Assembly (NCBI GenBank): GCA_029961685.1
Contig: JARWKL010000013.1
Coordinates: forward strand, 26,318,922-26,382,921
Origin: Aristolochia californica
Lineage: Eukaryota > Streptophyta > Magnoliopsida > Piperales > Aristolochiaceae
Reading direction: 5' to 3'
Length of the DNA stretch: 64,000 nucleotides
This document shows, one piece after another, positions 23,251 to 35,672 of the stretch. The notes under the pieces were generated by a model. The model was given only the letters and a program-made list of their open reading frames with translations. It had not been told where the DNA came from and did not search any database. The translations under genes were made by a program, and so were the position numbers. How positions within the stretch are numbered: the stretch's first letter is position 1; every line of letters begins with the position of its first letter.

Positions 23251-24749
23251 CTTTCTAGAAAAAAAATGATAAGACTTACAGCTTTTATAAATGGAGAGAC
23301 ACCTTCTCCTCGAGAAATCCAAGTTTCCTGCTTTGTAGCACAATGTGAATGATGGAGCTTGCCTAATGCTTATATAATATGGAGGATTTGAGAAAAGAGG
23401 AAAGATTTTTCCAGAGTTTAGCTCACTATTTCTCACAAAAGAACTTCAGGAAGATTTTCAAATCATTGAAAATAAAAGCTTGTGGGTGTACCAATAAGTG
23501 CTCATTAACCTCTCAATGGGAGGTTGGTGGGTTATCAATGAGTTCCCCAAGCCAAACTAACCTCTACAACCAATATAAAACATGCAATAAGAAGACCTCC
23601 ATTGCCCATAACCTGGATGTCCCTTGATCTGGCACATTTGTCTTTGTTTGCATGGCTTCTAATATGACATATTCTGTGAACCAACACTCAACATTAAACC
23701 AGGGAAACTCTGGCGTATTACTTGAGGAAATTAAACCATATTGTGATGATGACGAGTACATTAGGCTTGCTACTTGAGGGCATTAAAGCATGGTATAATT
23801 ATGATAACAATTTAAGAACAAAGTTACCCGAGTCTGATCAACTTGGACAAGTCCAGGTCACAACTAGGCATAAGTATCTTGTAGACATTTATCAGACATT
23901 TCCAAATGTTGATAAGCCCACCCTTGCTCCGATCACATACTCAGTAAAGACATGGGCATATTTAATTCTTAAGCTACCAAATTTTCCACCTGCGATACAA
24001 TGGAAATCGATGAGTTGTAGAAGCACACATATCATAAATATGAAATCACTGAGGACAATGATTTCATGGTTCCTTCCTTGTCCATTTTTGGAACGATCCA
24101 TTTTCTATCATTCCCCATAAGGCTCCATCTGTAACAATAGGGATCTATTGGAAAAATTGGATTCATATTCATTCCTATGATGATAGTAATGCATACGAGC
24201 CCAGTCATCATCCCCTCCTCAACATTGACAAAGGAAGGCTTCCTCAAGAAATCCGCACTAAGCGTTAGTCCTTACGAAGAAGTTGGTGGCCCACATACAT
24301 TGGTATTCAACAATGCAATCGAAGCATCAACATTGTTGATGAAAACTCTTGGTTCTGCTTCTGTTGTTGGAAAATGTAGCTTTTGTGATTTTGATGGTTA
24401 GAACAAGTCATCCACATTGTAGATGATATATATCCACAATAGCATGATATTGTTGAAGAAGTGTAAATAACTGCCACCCAACCATCATTTTTTGCAAAAG
24501 AATTCCTAGGACTAGGGCCTGGTTGTGGTTTCTCATTGTAAGACAAATATTAGCCTTAATCTTTCATGTTCGGTACTTAAAGCCTATCAATATCCTTGTG
24601 CACTAAAAAAAACCTTAACATCAGTTACTCCATGGAGACTAGGATAATGGATATGGCCACAAGTTCATGAGTAGATGGACATCTTTTTGCTCAACTCATC
24701 ATAGCCAAATTATGCCATTGTGGGGTTGACCTCTCAGTAATGGCCCACA
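23251..24749. other. Unassigned retroelement interior
   Basis: Lies between the RT and gag-side remnants. A plus-strand open frame at about 23722-24120 (TTG start, 132 codons) is not recognised and is likely chance. A block of about 55 bp containing GGCTT(G/C)TAATATGACATA is present at about 23091 and again at about 23626, a direct duplication 535 bp apart. Confidence 0.35.
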
Positions 24750-25733
24750 TCCAAAAGATGTCAGTCGTAGTCAATCGTGAAAATCTCCCCTTACTTTGGT
24801 TGAGGATGAGGGTGACGATTTTTTTTCCTTTGTGCCATAGTGAGGTCCCTGATCTTCACTTCGTATGAACTCTCCATTGTCTTCCCCAATACCAACTGAA
24901 TAGCTTCTTGCATAGTCTGTTGGAGGTCATTATGGAGGTTGATAGGCCAATTTTCCTTCATATATATGGTCATCCCCATGAAGGTGCTGCCTAGAAGATC
25001 ATTTAGCTCAATGGACTAAATGGATATCTTTGTGTTCTTCATATATGAGGTAATTTGTAGATTGTTTGGGAAGAATAACTCTTCAAAATCCTATATTTAC
25101 CTTCTACAAAATTCCAAATCGACCCAACTTGGCTTCACTATACTCTTCGAAATGTTGGAGGTACTTACTTTGTTGTCAAGTTTAGAAGTGTTCCCTCTAA
25201 TTTGACATTTCCTCACATTTATCATTCTGCTTGGACGGAGTATGGCATCTATAAATAGAAATTCCTTCAGCAAGGATGTTCAACTCATTGATGATATGCG
25301 TGAACCTAAAGTTCATATCATCTATGGATTCAACTATTTTCATTTTGAATTCATCGTATTGGGCAATAGGCCGATCCTAGAGTCTTTGAACCTTGTAGTT
25401 CTTTTATGGGCAAGAAGTCGATCCTAGAGTCTTTGTCCTAAGTTTGCTCCTTATCTTCCTAGTGAGTTCTTCATATTCTTTAGAGACCAAATTTCTATCA
25501 ACTATTTTTAGTAGTGGTTTATCCTTTGTAAAAGGCCAAATGTCCCAATCCATGGACTAAAGGAAAATTTTCATTCTTACCATCAAATAAGCATTAACTC
25601 ACTCCATTGAACATTGGGTGATGGTTGGTGGATTGTTTTTCTGGAAGAAGTGTCTTGTCTTGAGATGTCAAGAAATCAAGTAGACTTTAGATTTCAAAGG
25701 ATTTAGACTTGTTTTGATACCAATTATTGCCCC
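24750..25733 (-). pseudogene. Sirevirus-like 5' internal region with plant-transposon ORF fragment
   Basis: The minus strand at 25722-25733 reads TTGGTATCAAAAC, close to the tRNA-iMet primer-binding consensus TGGTATCAGAGC, just after an LTR end. Further in, 24791-24979 encodes YMKENWPINLHND and then KTMESSYEVKIRDLTM. The same protein text, diverged, is present at about 49.40-49.55 kb (KENWPIDL, SYEIKIKDLSM). It resembles the putative plant transposon domain often found in plant retroelements. Frames are broken. Confidence 0.55.
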
Positions 25734-26027
25734 TGGTAGTTTTTCTGGGGTGGTGGGTGTGTTAAATTGAGTGTTTGATGGGAAAAGTTGTTTAAAAGAT
25801 TTTAAGTGAAAATGCACACACCACAACGAGATTAAGATTTTCTATTTGTGAAGTTCCCCTAGCAAGAACCATTGGTCTAGAAATTTTCACTAATGTACAC
25901 TATTAGAAAAAAATTACATGCAAAGAGATTTGGCTATATTTAAGCCAAATATAATACCCAATTACACAAATCAAATCTCTCCCAAAAGACCATATACAAC
26001 TACATTCTTACTTGAGTGAGCATTTGT
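25734..26027 (-). mobile_element. Truncated 5' LTR end (Sirevirus-like)
   Basis: On the minus strand this ends CTACCAGGGGCAATAA directly before the primer-binding-like TTGGTATCA. It corresponds to the CTACCTGGGTCAACA end of the LTR at 41.55 kb. Only about 295 bp remain before a similar LTR begins on the opposite strand. Confidence 0.5.
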
Positions 26028-27520
26028 TAGATCAATGGTAAAATCTGGTTAGTTTCCATTATTTTGATGCTAACAAAATGGGTAATTTGAAAGTGTGTTA
26101 CTATCTTGTTATCGGTGTATTTTAGACACATGTCTTCCAAACACAAATATTACGAGGTCTATGGCAAAAGCTCAAGAAAAAAAATGATTGACCAAGTTCC
26201 CAAGTTAAGATCCAAAGCAAAAAACACGTCGAAGATTATTTTCGAGAAGAAGAGCTTCCACATAAAAAATAAAAAAATAAAAAATAAAACTTAAATACTT
26301 GAAGACCTAGAATCAATGTTAAATAGAAAATTTCAAGAACTCTAAAATGCAAGTAGATAGCCAAACAAACTTGATTATTAAACACATTTTTGTTATGGAG
26401 CTTTAGGGCATGAAACTTTTCAAGACCATGTTTTAACCGAATGCATATAAATATTTTACAATGGTAAATCCCTTAAAATAACCTATATTATGCTTAAATG
26501 TCAAAATAGTACACTAGCATATGCCATAATTGACTAACCTACATGAGCTTGATTAATTATCCAGAATGTGGTATGAGACAACTTATAAAGCATAATTGTT
26601 CATTGGTTGAAAAATGACTGATCAAACAGAATACTACTAGGAAATGCTATAAAACATGATCGATCATCCCCTATTGCATGATTTGATCATATAAAATTTT
26701 GCATGGTCAGTTCTATAAAAGCATGATCGATCAATCGAATTGGATTTGATCGATCAATTAGTTTTTTGAAAGGTTGAAAACTCAATGATTGATGCTTTGA
26801 TTTATCAATAGGCTCAGGAAACACATAAAAAACATAGTTGTTATACATGTTTGGTCGATCATATCTTTTCATTAATCGATCAACACTTTTTACATTTTTG
26901 CTAATGGACAAAAAACGTCTAGTTTGGTTGAAAAACTTATAAATAGGCCCCCAAACTCATAGAGAATCAAGAGATAAGCTTATATTGGCATATTAAACCT
27001 CTAAAAGATTGTTTTTGAGCTTCTCTATTCTAATATACCCTTCAGAAGAGAAAAACCTCAAAATTGCCCAATTCCAATCCCTCTTCTTACTCTATCATTC
27101 AAAGTTCCATCAAACTCCTATACATTTCATCTTTTGTGGTTAAAGATTTAGAGGTTTGGATCTCACTTGAAGAAAGGTTTTTTAACTTTCTTTATAGAGG
27201 TTCTTTAGTACCTTAAAACTAGAAGAATTGGCTTTCTAGAGTTTGGAATCTAGAAATGGAGTGTTTGCTAGAGGCCGAATATAGTTTGTAGTGAATCTCT
27301 TGGGGAGAGATCAATTTGTGTAATTAGGGATTATATGTGGCTTAAAAAGAGCCAGAAATCTCTTTGTATTTTTAGCTAATTGAGCAAAAGTTCTTAAGCA
27401 ATGACCACCTTTATGGGAACATCAAGAAGAAAAAATAGTCTTTTATGGTGTGTGCCTTTTTTTATTGTTTGCCAAACTTTAATTGAACACTCCATGCGTT
27501 TTAAAATTTTAACTTAGAAT
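26028..27520 (+). mobile_element. LTR fragment of the same family, plus orientation
   Basis: Begins TGTTAGATCAATGG and continues ATTTTGATGCTAACAAAAT, matching the start of the LTR at 48475 (TGTTGACC then TTTTGATGATAACAAAAC). It contains a TATA-like CTTATAAATAGGCCCCC at about 26936 and many GATCGATCA-type words at 26600-26900. Near 27450 it has GTGTGTGCC and GAACACTCC, as near the end of the neighbouring LTR, but the CACCCCCCTCTTG end is missing, so it appears truncated. Confidence 0.5.
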
Positions 27521-29889
27521 CTGTACCTTCTTATAGCTTCTAATGAAAGCTCAAAATTGAGAAATAATTATGCATATTATCTTTTGGAGAATCTAAAGAG
27601 CATAACAAATCATCAATCCTATATATGGTATTACCGGTTGGATTTGATCTTCAATTGCAAGAATCCATTTTCATCAATCAGATGAAAATCAATTAATATA
27701 AGTTAAATCAATTAACCAAGAATTACTAATTTGTTACTTAGGTGCAAATCAACCTGATATAAATATTATCAATTTTAATATAACTATTTTATTTTTACCT
27801 TTTAACATAAAAATAAATGATTTAGAGTGTGCTAAGACATGTGAAATAAAACAAGTTTATCACTATTAAATGTCATAATTGAGACCTTGGAAGTTATTTG
27901 TCTCTAACCACGAACTAAAAACAAGTAATTCAAACCCTTCAGTTTGAGAAGATTGAACAAAATTTATTATTTATGGAGGTTAATAAATGCAAGTAGGTTA
28001 TGAGAATTAAAAGCTAGAATTAATCTTACCCCATTAACTAATCTTAAAATTGGTTCTTATGGAATAAAGCTAACTTAGAAACTTAATCTTACCTCATTAT
28101 CCCATTTATATAATAAAGTCTTTACATTTCTTGGCAACCAGGTTTTAACCATACACTAGACTCCGATCCTAGAGAATTATATCTAGGGTTTGTAAAAAAT
28201 TTATTTCAAACTCAACATCAACCAAATTATTGTCACAACCCTAGTGCCATTATCGTAAATACACTTTACACACGTGGTTGGTTTGCTATCATAATTTCTC
28301 ACCCATTCATTAGCTATGCAATTCATATATACTCCTCGATCAGTGTAGTTTGCAGCAATTATGTTCATTTAACCCTATATGAAGGATACCTTATTTCAAG
28401 CCTTCATTGTTTCCTCATTGTGTCTCCACTTATTCTTCACGCATACACAGATATTGATTGGGCTAGCAATGTCACTAATTGATCATCTACTTGCTGGTTT
28501 CTCTATTTTTCTTCTGATTCTTTAATTCATGTAAAAGTTAAAAACAAACCATTGGTGCATGTTTTCGCATAGAAGCAGACTTATCGCACAGACATAACTA
28601 ATTTAGCTGCGTTGGCTTCTTCTAGACATGGGAGAGTAACCATCACAGATTCAGAATCTTAATGATATTGGCTTCTTAAAGACTCTGATCTGTTGAGCAA
28701 AGACAGGATATAATGATTCGAGCTCTACTACTGAAATTACAGCATACACTAGCAGATTTGTCTGGAATGGTTTCCCACTATGTGTTACAAGAATACTTCC
28801 TACACCTAAGTCCATATAAGCCTACTATGCCAAATTGGGAAGATAAAAGTCCAGTATCAGGTAACACAAGGATGTTCATCCCCAGGACTGAGAAATAGTG
28901 AAGGGGAGACCAGGTAGATGACCTCCACAGCACACATAAAGAGAGAGAGAAATGACTGCCCCCCTTTTCACTATAAGGATGGGGAGGCAACCTCACCATT
29001 TTAGCTTTAGACGCAGAGAGGGGTATAGACCCTCCTTTCCATCTTTCCATTGGCTCATAAGTGGTAGGTCCCCTCCACTTCCCTGAGTTCTACAGAATAC
29101 ATGGGAGGACAAAAACACCCCACCTCACTCAAACAAGGAAGTGGAAGGGGGGGCGGGGGTGTTGCCCACGTATTTTTAGTGTCTTCTGCCCCAATCTTTT
29201 TCTTGTATTTTATTCTAACTTTCAAAGATTTCGGGCACCCATTAATAGTTCTGTCAAAACAAAAAAAAAAACAAAAAAAAAGCAGCTGAAGATAGGTGTT
29301 TAGGAAGTCTTTTGTAACCTGTGTTTATTTTGGGCATACAAGAGACATTGACTGTAAGCTCAGTGGAGAACAACTGGGGCCGATTACAGGTATCCATAGT
29401 CACATTATACAAGCGGCCAAATAATAGTCAAGGATAGCAAATATCAATTGAAACCACTTTCTGGTAGTTAATAACCAACATTCATAAACCTAAGATAAGA
29501 CAAACCAACAGTAGGATAGTACTATAAGCTGGAATAGGTGCACTTTAAACAACGCTAATTTTGAAGACAAAAAGACTTTTCAGAAGTAGATCCTAGTGTC
29601 AGCCATCACCAGCAAACCAAAGAGTCACAGTAAAAAACAAATGATTGGTTTCACGGACACATTTCCAGTGACTGTTCTTACATCTTTATATGTTCAAGAC
29701 AGTTGAGAAAGTAATAAAATACAGAAAATGCTTCTACAATTACCAAACAAGAGTAACAAGTGATTATGACATAAATAGTAGACGTGACAAACATACAAAC
29801 CTTGTGAAGAGGTATCCAATTCGTTACTCATTATACTAAAAAGAGAAAAAGAAAAAAAAAAGACTTACGGAATCCACTTGTTCTCTTAC
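27521..29889. other. Intergenic region downstream of the SR gene
   Basis: No gene recognised. The right part, about 29300-29889, is likely 3' UTR and downstream sequence of the minus-strand SR gene. A polypurine stretch (AAGAGAAAAAGAAAAAAAAAAG) sits at about 29838-29860. ORFs at 28.7-29.3 kb show no recognisable similarity. Confidence 0.4.
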
Positions 29890-32856
29890 TCAAGATCTTT
29901 CTCGTCCAGGAGGTGACCTACACAAGATACAAAAAACAATGCTTCCGTTATAAAACACAAAAACCAACAAAAAGTGAAAAAATGAAAAGAAAAAGAAAGT
30001 TTGAACGGATAAACATTAACAAGCCAGCCAAACCAACCTGCTATACCTCTCATAACCTGGACTCTCAGTTCTGGCATAATCAGGACTGCCCTTTGACCTT
30101 ACATCTCTGTCATATGTAGGGCCACCCTTGAGTTTTTCTGCTTTATTATAGTCAGGGCTGGCATCAGGTCTGTCAGCTTTGTCATAATCAGGACTTCCCT
30201 TGGACCTTTCTTCTCCATCATAACCAGGATCAACTATTTGCTTCTCCTCAATGTCATACTCGGGACTGCTCTTTGCCCTGTTCTCCCTACCATAGTTGGG
30301 ACTGGCCTTTGTCCTTCCATCTCTATCAAAATCAGGACTCCCCTTAGGGCTGTTTCCTCTTCCATATTTCGGACTGCCCTTTTGCCTTTCATCCCTAGGA
30401 TAACCTGGACTACCCTTGTGCCTCTCATCCCTTCCATAATCAGGTGTTCTCTTCCGAACTTCCTCTTTAGCAAAATCAGGGCTACGCTTATGCCTTTCTT
30501 CTCTGCCATATTCAGAGCTAGCTTTACGCCTCTCATCTCTGCCATTATCAGGACTGCCTTTATGCCTGTCATCTCTGCTGTAGTCAGGACTACCCTTAGA
30601 CCTTCTATCTCTGCCATAATCAGGGCTACCCCTCGCCCTTCCTCCTTTGCCATAATCAGGGCTGCCTCTAGGCCTCTCACCACCCCTGCCATAATCAGGA
30701 CTTCCCCTAGAATCAGGCCTTCTGTAGGGGCTGGGACCGCGGCCATAATCGGGACTAGACCGCTCGACTCTTCCATAAGGACTTCTAGAGCGGCCATGAT
30801 CACGGCTTCTTCGCTCAGGAGACCTGGACCTATCCCTTCCTCTCCGACCAGGGCTATATCCATTTCTTCTCTCATCATCATCCCGAGCAGCATACTCGAC
30901 AGATATCACACGATCCATCAACTTGCTGAATAATCAACAAAAATTTTAAAATGTTAATATGCAAGAGATGCTGATATAATGCATTTACCTATCCTAATTA
31001 AAGCCTTGAACTTCAACTTAACAACAAAATCAACTTAAGATGTAACAGACAGCTATAACAAATAAAATAAAAGAAAAAACCTCATGTTGGTAGCATCCAA
31101 TGCTCTAGTGGCATCTTCCTGAGTCTCATACTGAATGAATGCGAAATTTCTTCGGATTCTCACATTCAATATCTTTCCATATGGTTCAAAGTGCCTCTCT
31201 AGGTCCCTTGCCCGAGTGTTGATTGAGTCAAAGTTTATGACAAACAACGTTTTAGTAGGTCTCAAATTTGCTGAAGATCTGGTACCACCTGGCCTTCGGA
31301 TTCCACGTTCTTGCTGTCAAGGATACAATCCAAAGCCTTCATAAAAATCGATGGTCATGCTACTGAAAAACTACACAACCAAATGAACTAAAGTACCTTT
31401 GTCCATTCAACACGAAGCCGGCGCCCATGCCTGCCAAATTCCGTTCTATCCAGTGCTCGAATAGCATCCTCTGCATCCCTCTCATCCTCCATGTATACAA
31501 ATGCAAACCCTATATAAACAAAAAATTAGTACTCAAAACCGCTTGAAATAAAGAGAAACCAGATCCTAATTAAAAATGAGAAAAAAAGAGTGAGTTAAAA
31601 TCCTTCCTGTGAAAGGACATACTTGAGGACTGGAAAGCATTGATAGCCCTAAGAAATTACACAGAAGTTCTGTCAATGAAATAAGCACAATATCTAGCCA
31701 TCTCTGTGAAAGCTAGAAACCAACTGACTTGAAATTTCAGAACAGACCTTTGCTGAACTAAATGAGGTCAAGGAACAATAATCCAAAAGTGGTGGGTGTC
31801 TCATGGTAGGACATCGAACAGATTGACGTTCTCCAGGTATGCTCCTCTGCCAGGCTGCAACCTCGGTATAGGGATGATATTGGAGGTGGGGCGAAAGGCA
31901 TGAGGAATGAAAGGCAATTGTTATCTCTTGTGGAAAATGTAAGATGATGGATGCCATTGTGGATGAGATCAGCTCTGCTGAAAAACACAAGAAGATGATG
32001 AACAAGCTCAGGGCACGAGCAGAAAAGATAGTGCACAAGAGCCCCTCAGCCAGAAGAAGAGCAATGGATGCTCCGAGACATAGTCCTGCGGCAAAGAAAT
32101 TGCTGAGTACAGGGGCTTACACTGCATAAAAGATACTGTTTTCTTAAACTTTATCCCGATTGCCCTGTATTTTTCTCAGGTAGATAGAACTCCTCACGCC
32201 ACTGAAGAATGCAACTGAAGGTCCATGGCAGATTAAATTCGTTCACCTTGTTGGAGCAAGTATGTTCTCAATATGAAAATGGCATTGTCGGAGATGCATG
32301 TCCCAACATGTGGTGTCAGAGAGTTGGGGACAGTTTACGTATTAATTTTTCATCTATCAAGGATCACAGTAAGACAGTTATGCATCCCGTTTAACTTGTA
32401 ACTTCCCATTCAAAGTATACTACCTGACAACCCAATAAGCATCTCTGTTGCACCTTGTCTGATGGCAGCTATTTTGGGCAAGTGATGAATAAAATTTGCT
32501 ATAACTGTTGCACTGTTGCACTCATGAAGCATTCAAGAATTGTGCTTAAGAAGCTTCCAAAACAATTCGCTGATGCTCTCCAACTTTAGATACAGTTCCA
32601 GGGAATAATTCAACGTAATAAAAGAAAATCAAGTAGATGCATAAAACAAGAGGGTCATAATTCCAGATTGCTAAATCCTTGCACTTGCTAAATAAGGAAA
32701 TGAGTAACGGAGATCTTTAGCAATATTTGAAAATTATATGCACTTACCTGACTTCATATCTACTCTGTCGACCCTTCCATATCTACTGAAGAGTCGCTCA
32801 AGATCTGATTGGCGAGCATCATACTCAAAATTACCACAAAAGATGGGCCTCATCAT
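29890..32856 (-). CDS. RS40/RS41-like: Arginine/serine-rich splicing factor, RS40/RS41 type
   Basis: Nuclear SR protein of the plant-specific RS subfamily, acting in spliceosome recruitment and splice-site choice. Five coding exons join in phase: 32856-32748, 31509-31397, 31313-31081, 30925-30038 and 29917-29890, giving about 456 aa. RRM1 (about residues 3-73) opens [20 protein letters not shown] and has [23 protein letters not shown]2 (about 95-163) has TLFVINFD and [19 protein letters not shown]. The tail is a long Arg/Ser region ending SPPGRERS. Arabidopsis RS40 and RS41 are near 350 aa; the extra length comes from about 20 copies of an 11-12 residue unit around GSPDYGRD. The start could also be the second ATG (32853). 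A 5' UTR intron (32876-34465) is indicated by CTTTTCAG before the leader and GAG|GTATG at 34466. The 1.24-kb intron after the first coding exon matches the long, alternatively spliced intron known in this subfamily. No damage is seen. Confidence 0.95.
31510..32747 (-). other. Long RRM1-interrupting intron of the SR gene
   Basis: Interrupts RRM1 after VDMKS, between GTAAGTG and ATATAG. In Arabidopsis RS-subfamily genes the intron at this place is long and yields poison-exon isoforms. I cannot tell a cassette exon by eye here. On the opposite strand an ATG frame at 31944-32129 gives 61 lysine- and arginine-rich codons ([20 protein letters not shown] start). I do not recognise it; it may be a captured fragment or chance. 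Confidence 0.5.
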
Positions 32857-34465
32857 TTTCAACCACAGCAGACCTCTGAAAAGTTTTAGTGAACTTCAGC
32901 TGACAAAGTTAAAGAAATGATACATGAGTCTCAAACTGCTATTTATAAAATAAAAAAATAGTAATTCTGTATTGACATCAAAAGCAGAACATAAAACACA
33001 TCTAAACTTTAGAATACGGATCCTTCTCAGGACTTATCAAAGTCATTGTACAGAAAAGAGCTCAACCAGAAGGAAGACTTTTTCATTGAACAAAGAGATC
33101 AATTTTTATTTAGGAAAATACAACATAATGGCAGTAAATATGTCAAATAACATTTCAAATTTTTTTTCTCAAATAACAATACAAAATTTTCTCAGATAAA
33201 ATTAACCATTCAGAATTTTCTTTTTCTTTGCATAAATTAATTTTTCTCATTTTCAGAAAATGCACAACAACTGCAACAGAGAATTTGTTATTGAATAGGG
33301 CAACAGAGGAAAAATAGTATGAAACCACAGGGTACAGCTTCGAACAGCAATAAGTAAAAAGGTATCATTTTTCAATAGCACAAGTGTAAGCTCAGGTCAA
33401 GGACTCCCCAAAAATGAAAGAAACTAGAAAAAAAAATTACCAAGTAGGCATTTAGTCCACGTAGCAAGCCGAAGGCCTACTATAAGTTGGCTAGACAAAA
33501 GCAAGTGTAGCTATTGATCTAACTTCTTTCAGAACATTTATACAGCAAGCAAAGCAATCAAACTGCCAAAGTTATCATCAAGTATGTACATAATATTATG
33601 GATCTTCAAATATCATTAAAGTTATCATCCACAACTTTCAGCGCAAGAGGTAAATGCCAAGGTTCAAGAAATAAAGTAGGGAAATAGATCACATCGTAAC
33701 CTGAATTTCTTTTATTTTACTGAGGCTCATAACCAAAAAATTAAATGAGATTTTCCACGCAAAACCAAGTTTTTTTTTTTCCCTTAGAGTACGAAAAGAA
33801 CATTTTGAAACGAGATAACCAGAATAGCCTTGCACATAACCATCTCTTTCCGCAGACCTGTTTCATTTGTCAGGCATGGAGACCCGACTTAGCTCATTCA
33901 GAACCCAATTCTACGACTTCTACTATGAAAGAACCTTGTGCTTAACGGCCGTATCACAAACTAAGGTATTGCAAAATCGAGATTGAAAAAGGAAGAGCTC
34001 TATAAGGCGAAGATAATGATTGATCACCATTTCAAAAATGATATAAATAAAACGACTTTCTAGAAGAACTAAATCCCGACAAAGGATTATGAGGACCAAT
34101 TCCCAAACCCTAAAAGAAACCGCCGCTGCAATAATCATTTTTCGAAGTAGCAGAAATAATGATCATCGCAAGTATATGTAACCAAAACAAAAAAAATTAA
34201 AAATACATTTTTTTAGAAATTTTAAAAATAAAATTTTTTTTGAGAAAATTTTAAAATAAATTTAACAAATCAAAAACAGAAGTAACAAACTTTTTCAGAA
34301 GCGACGAGACAATTAAGCAGCACAATTCACATCGACGATATCGGCCAAGAAATAAAAATAACGCAAACAAAATCTTCCCAAAACGCAACGAAAACACTCA
34401 GATCTCGTTACTCCTCAAATTCAACTCCATCAGTCAAGGACTAAAAGCAAAGATAGCGTTCATAC

Positions 34466-34640
34466 CTCGGATCTCTACGAAATCTCCGCGCTGAAGACGA
34501 GGAAGCTAACGCTAAGCTAAGCGATACAGGGCCTTGAGAAAACCCTAGAACGCTAAAACCCTATCGGACAAGCTGAAGAAGAGGAAATCGACTGAAAATA
34601 ACCTTCAGCTCACGACATCATTTTATACTATAAAGAGAAC
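34466..34640 (-). promoter_or_regulatory. Promoter and first non-coding exon of the SR gene
   Basis: On the minus strand ATTGG (CCAAT reversed), at about 34640, precedes TATAGTATAAAA (plus-strand 34621-34632). A transcript starting about 30 nt downstream would carry a leader of about 130 nt to the donor CCGAG|GTATG, exon end 34466. The Harbinger element C begins at 34869, about 235 bp upstream of the TATA motif. The start site is inferred. Confidence 0.55.
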
Positions 34641-35672
34641 CAATCGGATTTTGCCACGTTTATACTTAGCCCCCCTTTTTTACAGTTTGACCCTTTTTTA
34701 CAGTTTGACAGTTTGTCCTAAGAGTTCCTAGCGGCCATTAGCCATATAACAATAATTGAATGGTTAGGATAATTATAAATATGCCCAAAGTTGAAACACA
34801 ATTAAATTTCAAATAAAACCTGGTAGAAACCATTATAAAGGGGTTTAATAATTATGGCAGTTATATGAGGGGGGGTTAGTGCCCCAAACTGGATTCTTGA
34901 AGATCAAGTCATGTCCAACATGAAGATCATGTCATGTCATGTACATGAAGATCAGGTAAGAATTTGTGTTAGTGTTGACGCCTCATGTACAGGAAAACAG
35001 TTTCCAGTGAATAGTGCCCAATTAGAAAAACATAAAAAATAAGAGAATCCCTAACCCTGTACAGTACACTTATAATTACAACATAATCCTTGAACCCTAA
35101 ATTGGGTAAAACCATCATTATTACTACACGAGTAACTTATTTAATGTATAATTAAAATATATTAATATATTTATTAATTGAATTAGATATGTTATTGTGC
35201 ATTAATACAGTAATTATGTGAAGCAATGAAATACGTACATGATTAATTATAATATAGTCTAAAAATAAATGTTTTAAGAGGAAAAATTGATTTAATCATA
35301 ATTTTAATAAACTATATATTTGTACGTAATATTACCACTATTAAATCACTAATATAATACAATAAATAAAAAATAAATATAATGAGTAAATAAAGAATTA
35401 TTATATTAAAAACGAAATATGCGTAGTATTAATTGATAATATATTTCCAAAAAATTAAAATTAATCAATTGATCAAATACATATTGTAATTATATTTTAT
35501 TTATCAGGATTAAATATCTAGTTTAATATAGTAATAAAATTTAATAAATATAATATATAAATAAATATACAACTTTATTACTAAGCAGTTCGTGATTAGC
35601 ATTAAAATCATCAAATTACAAGTTTAGTACATAAGAACAACACATGTTCAAATACAATAAAAGATACACTCA

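Noticed and set aside
30238..30933. 231-codon plus-strand ORF opposite the SR gene (and a 219-codon shifted minus-strand ORF at 30234-30893)
   Set aside because: Both are created by the repeated SPDY codons of the real gene; they have no independent domain and overlap a well-supported exon.
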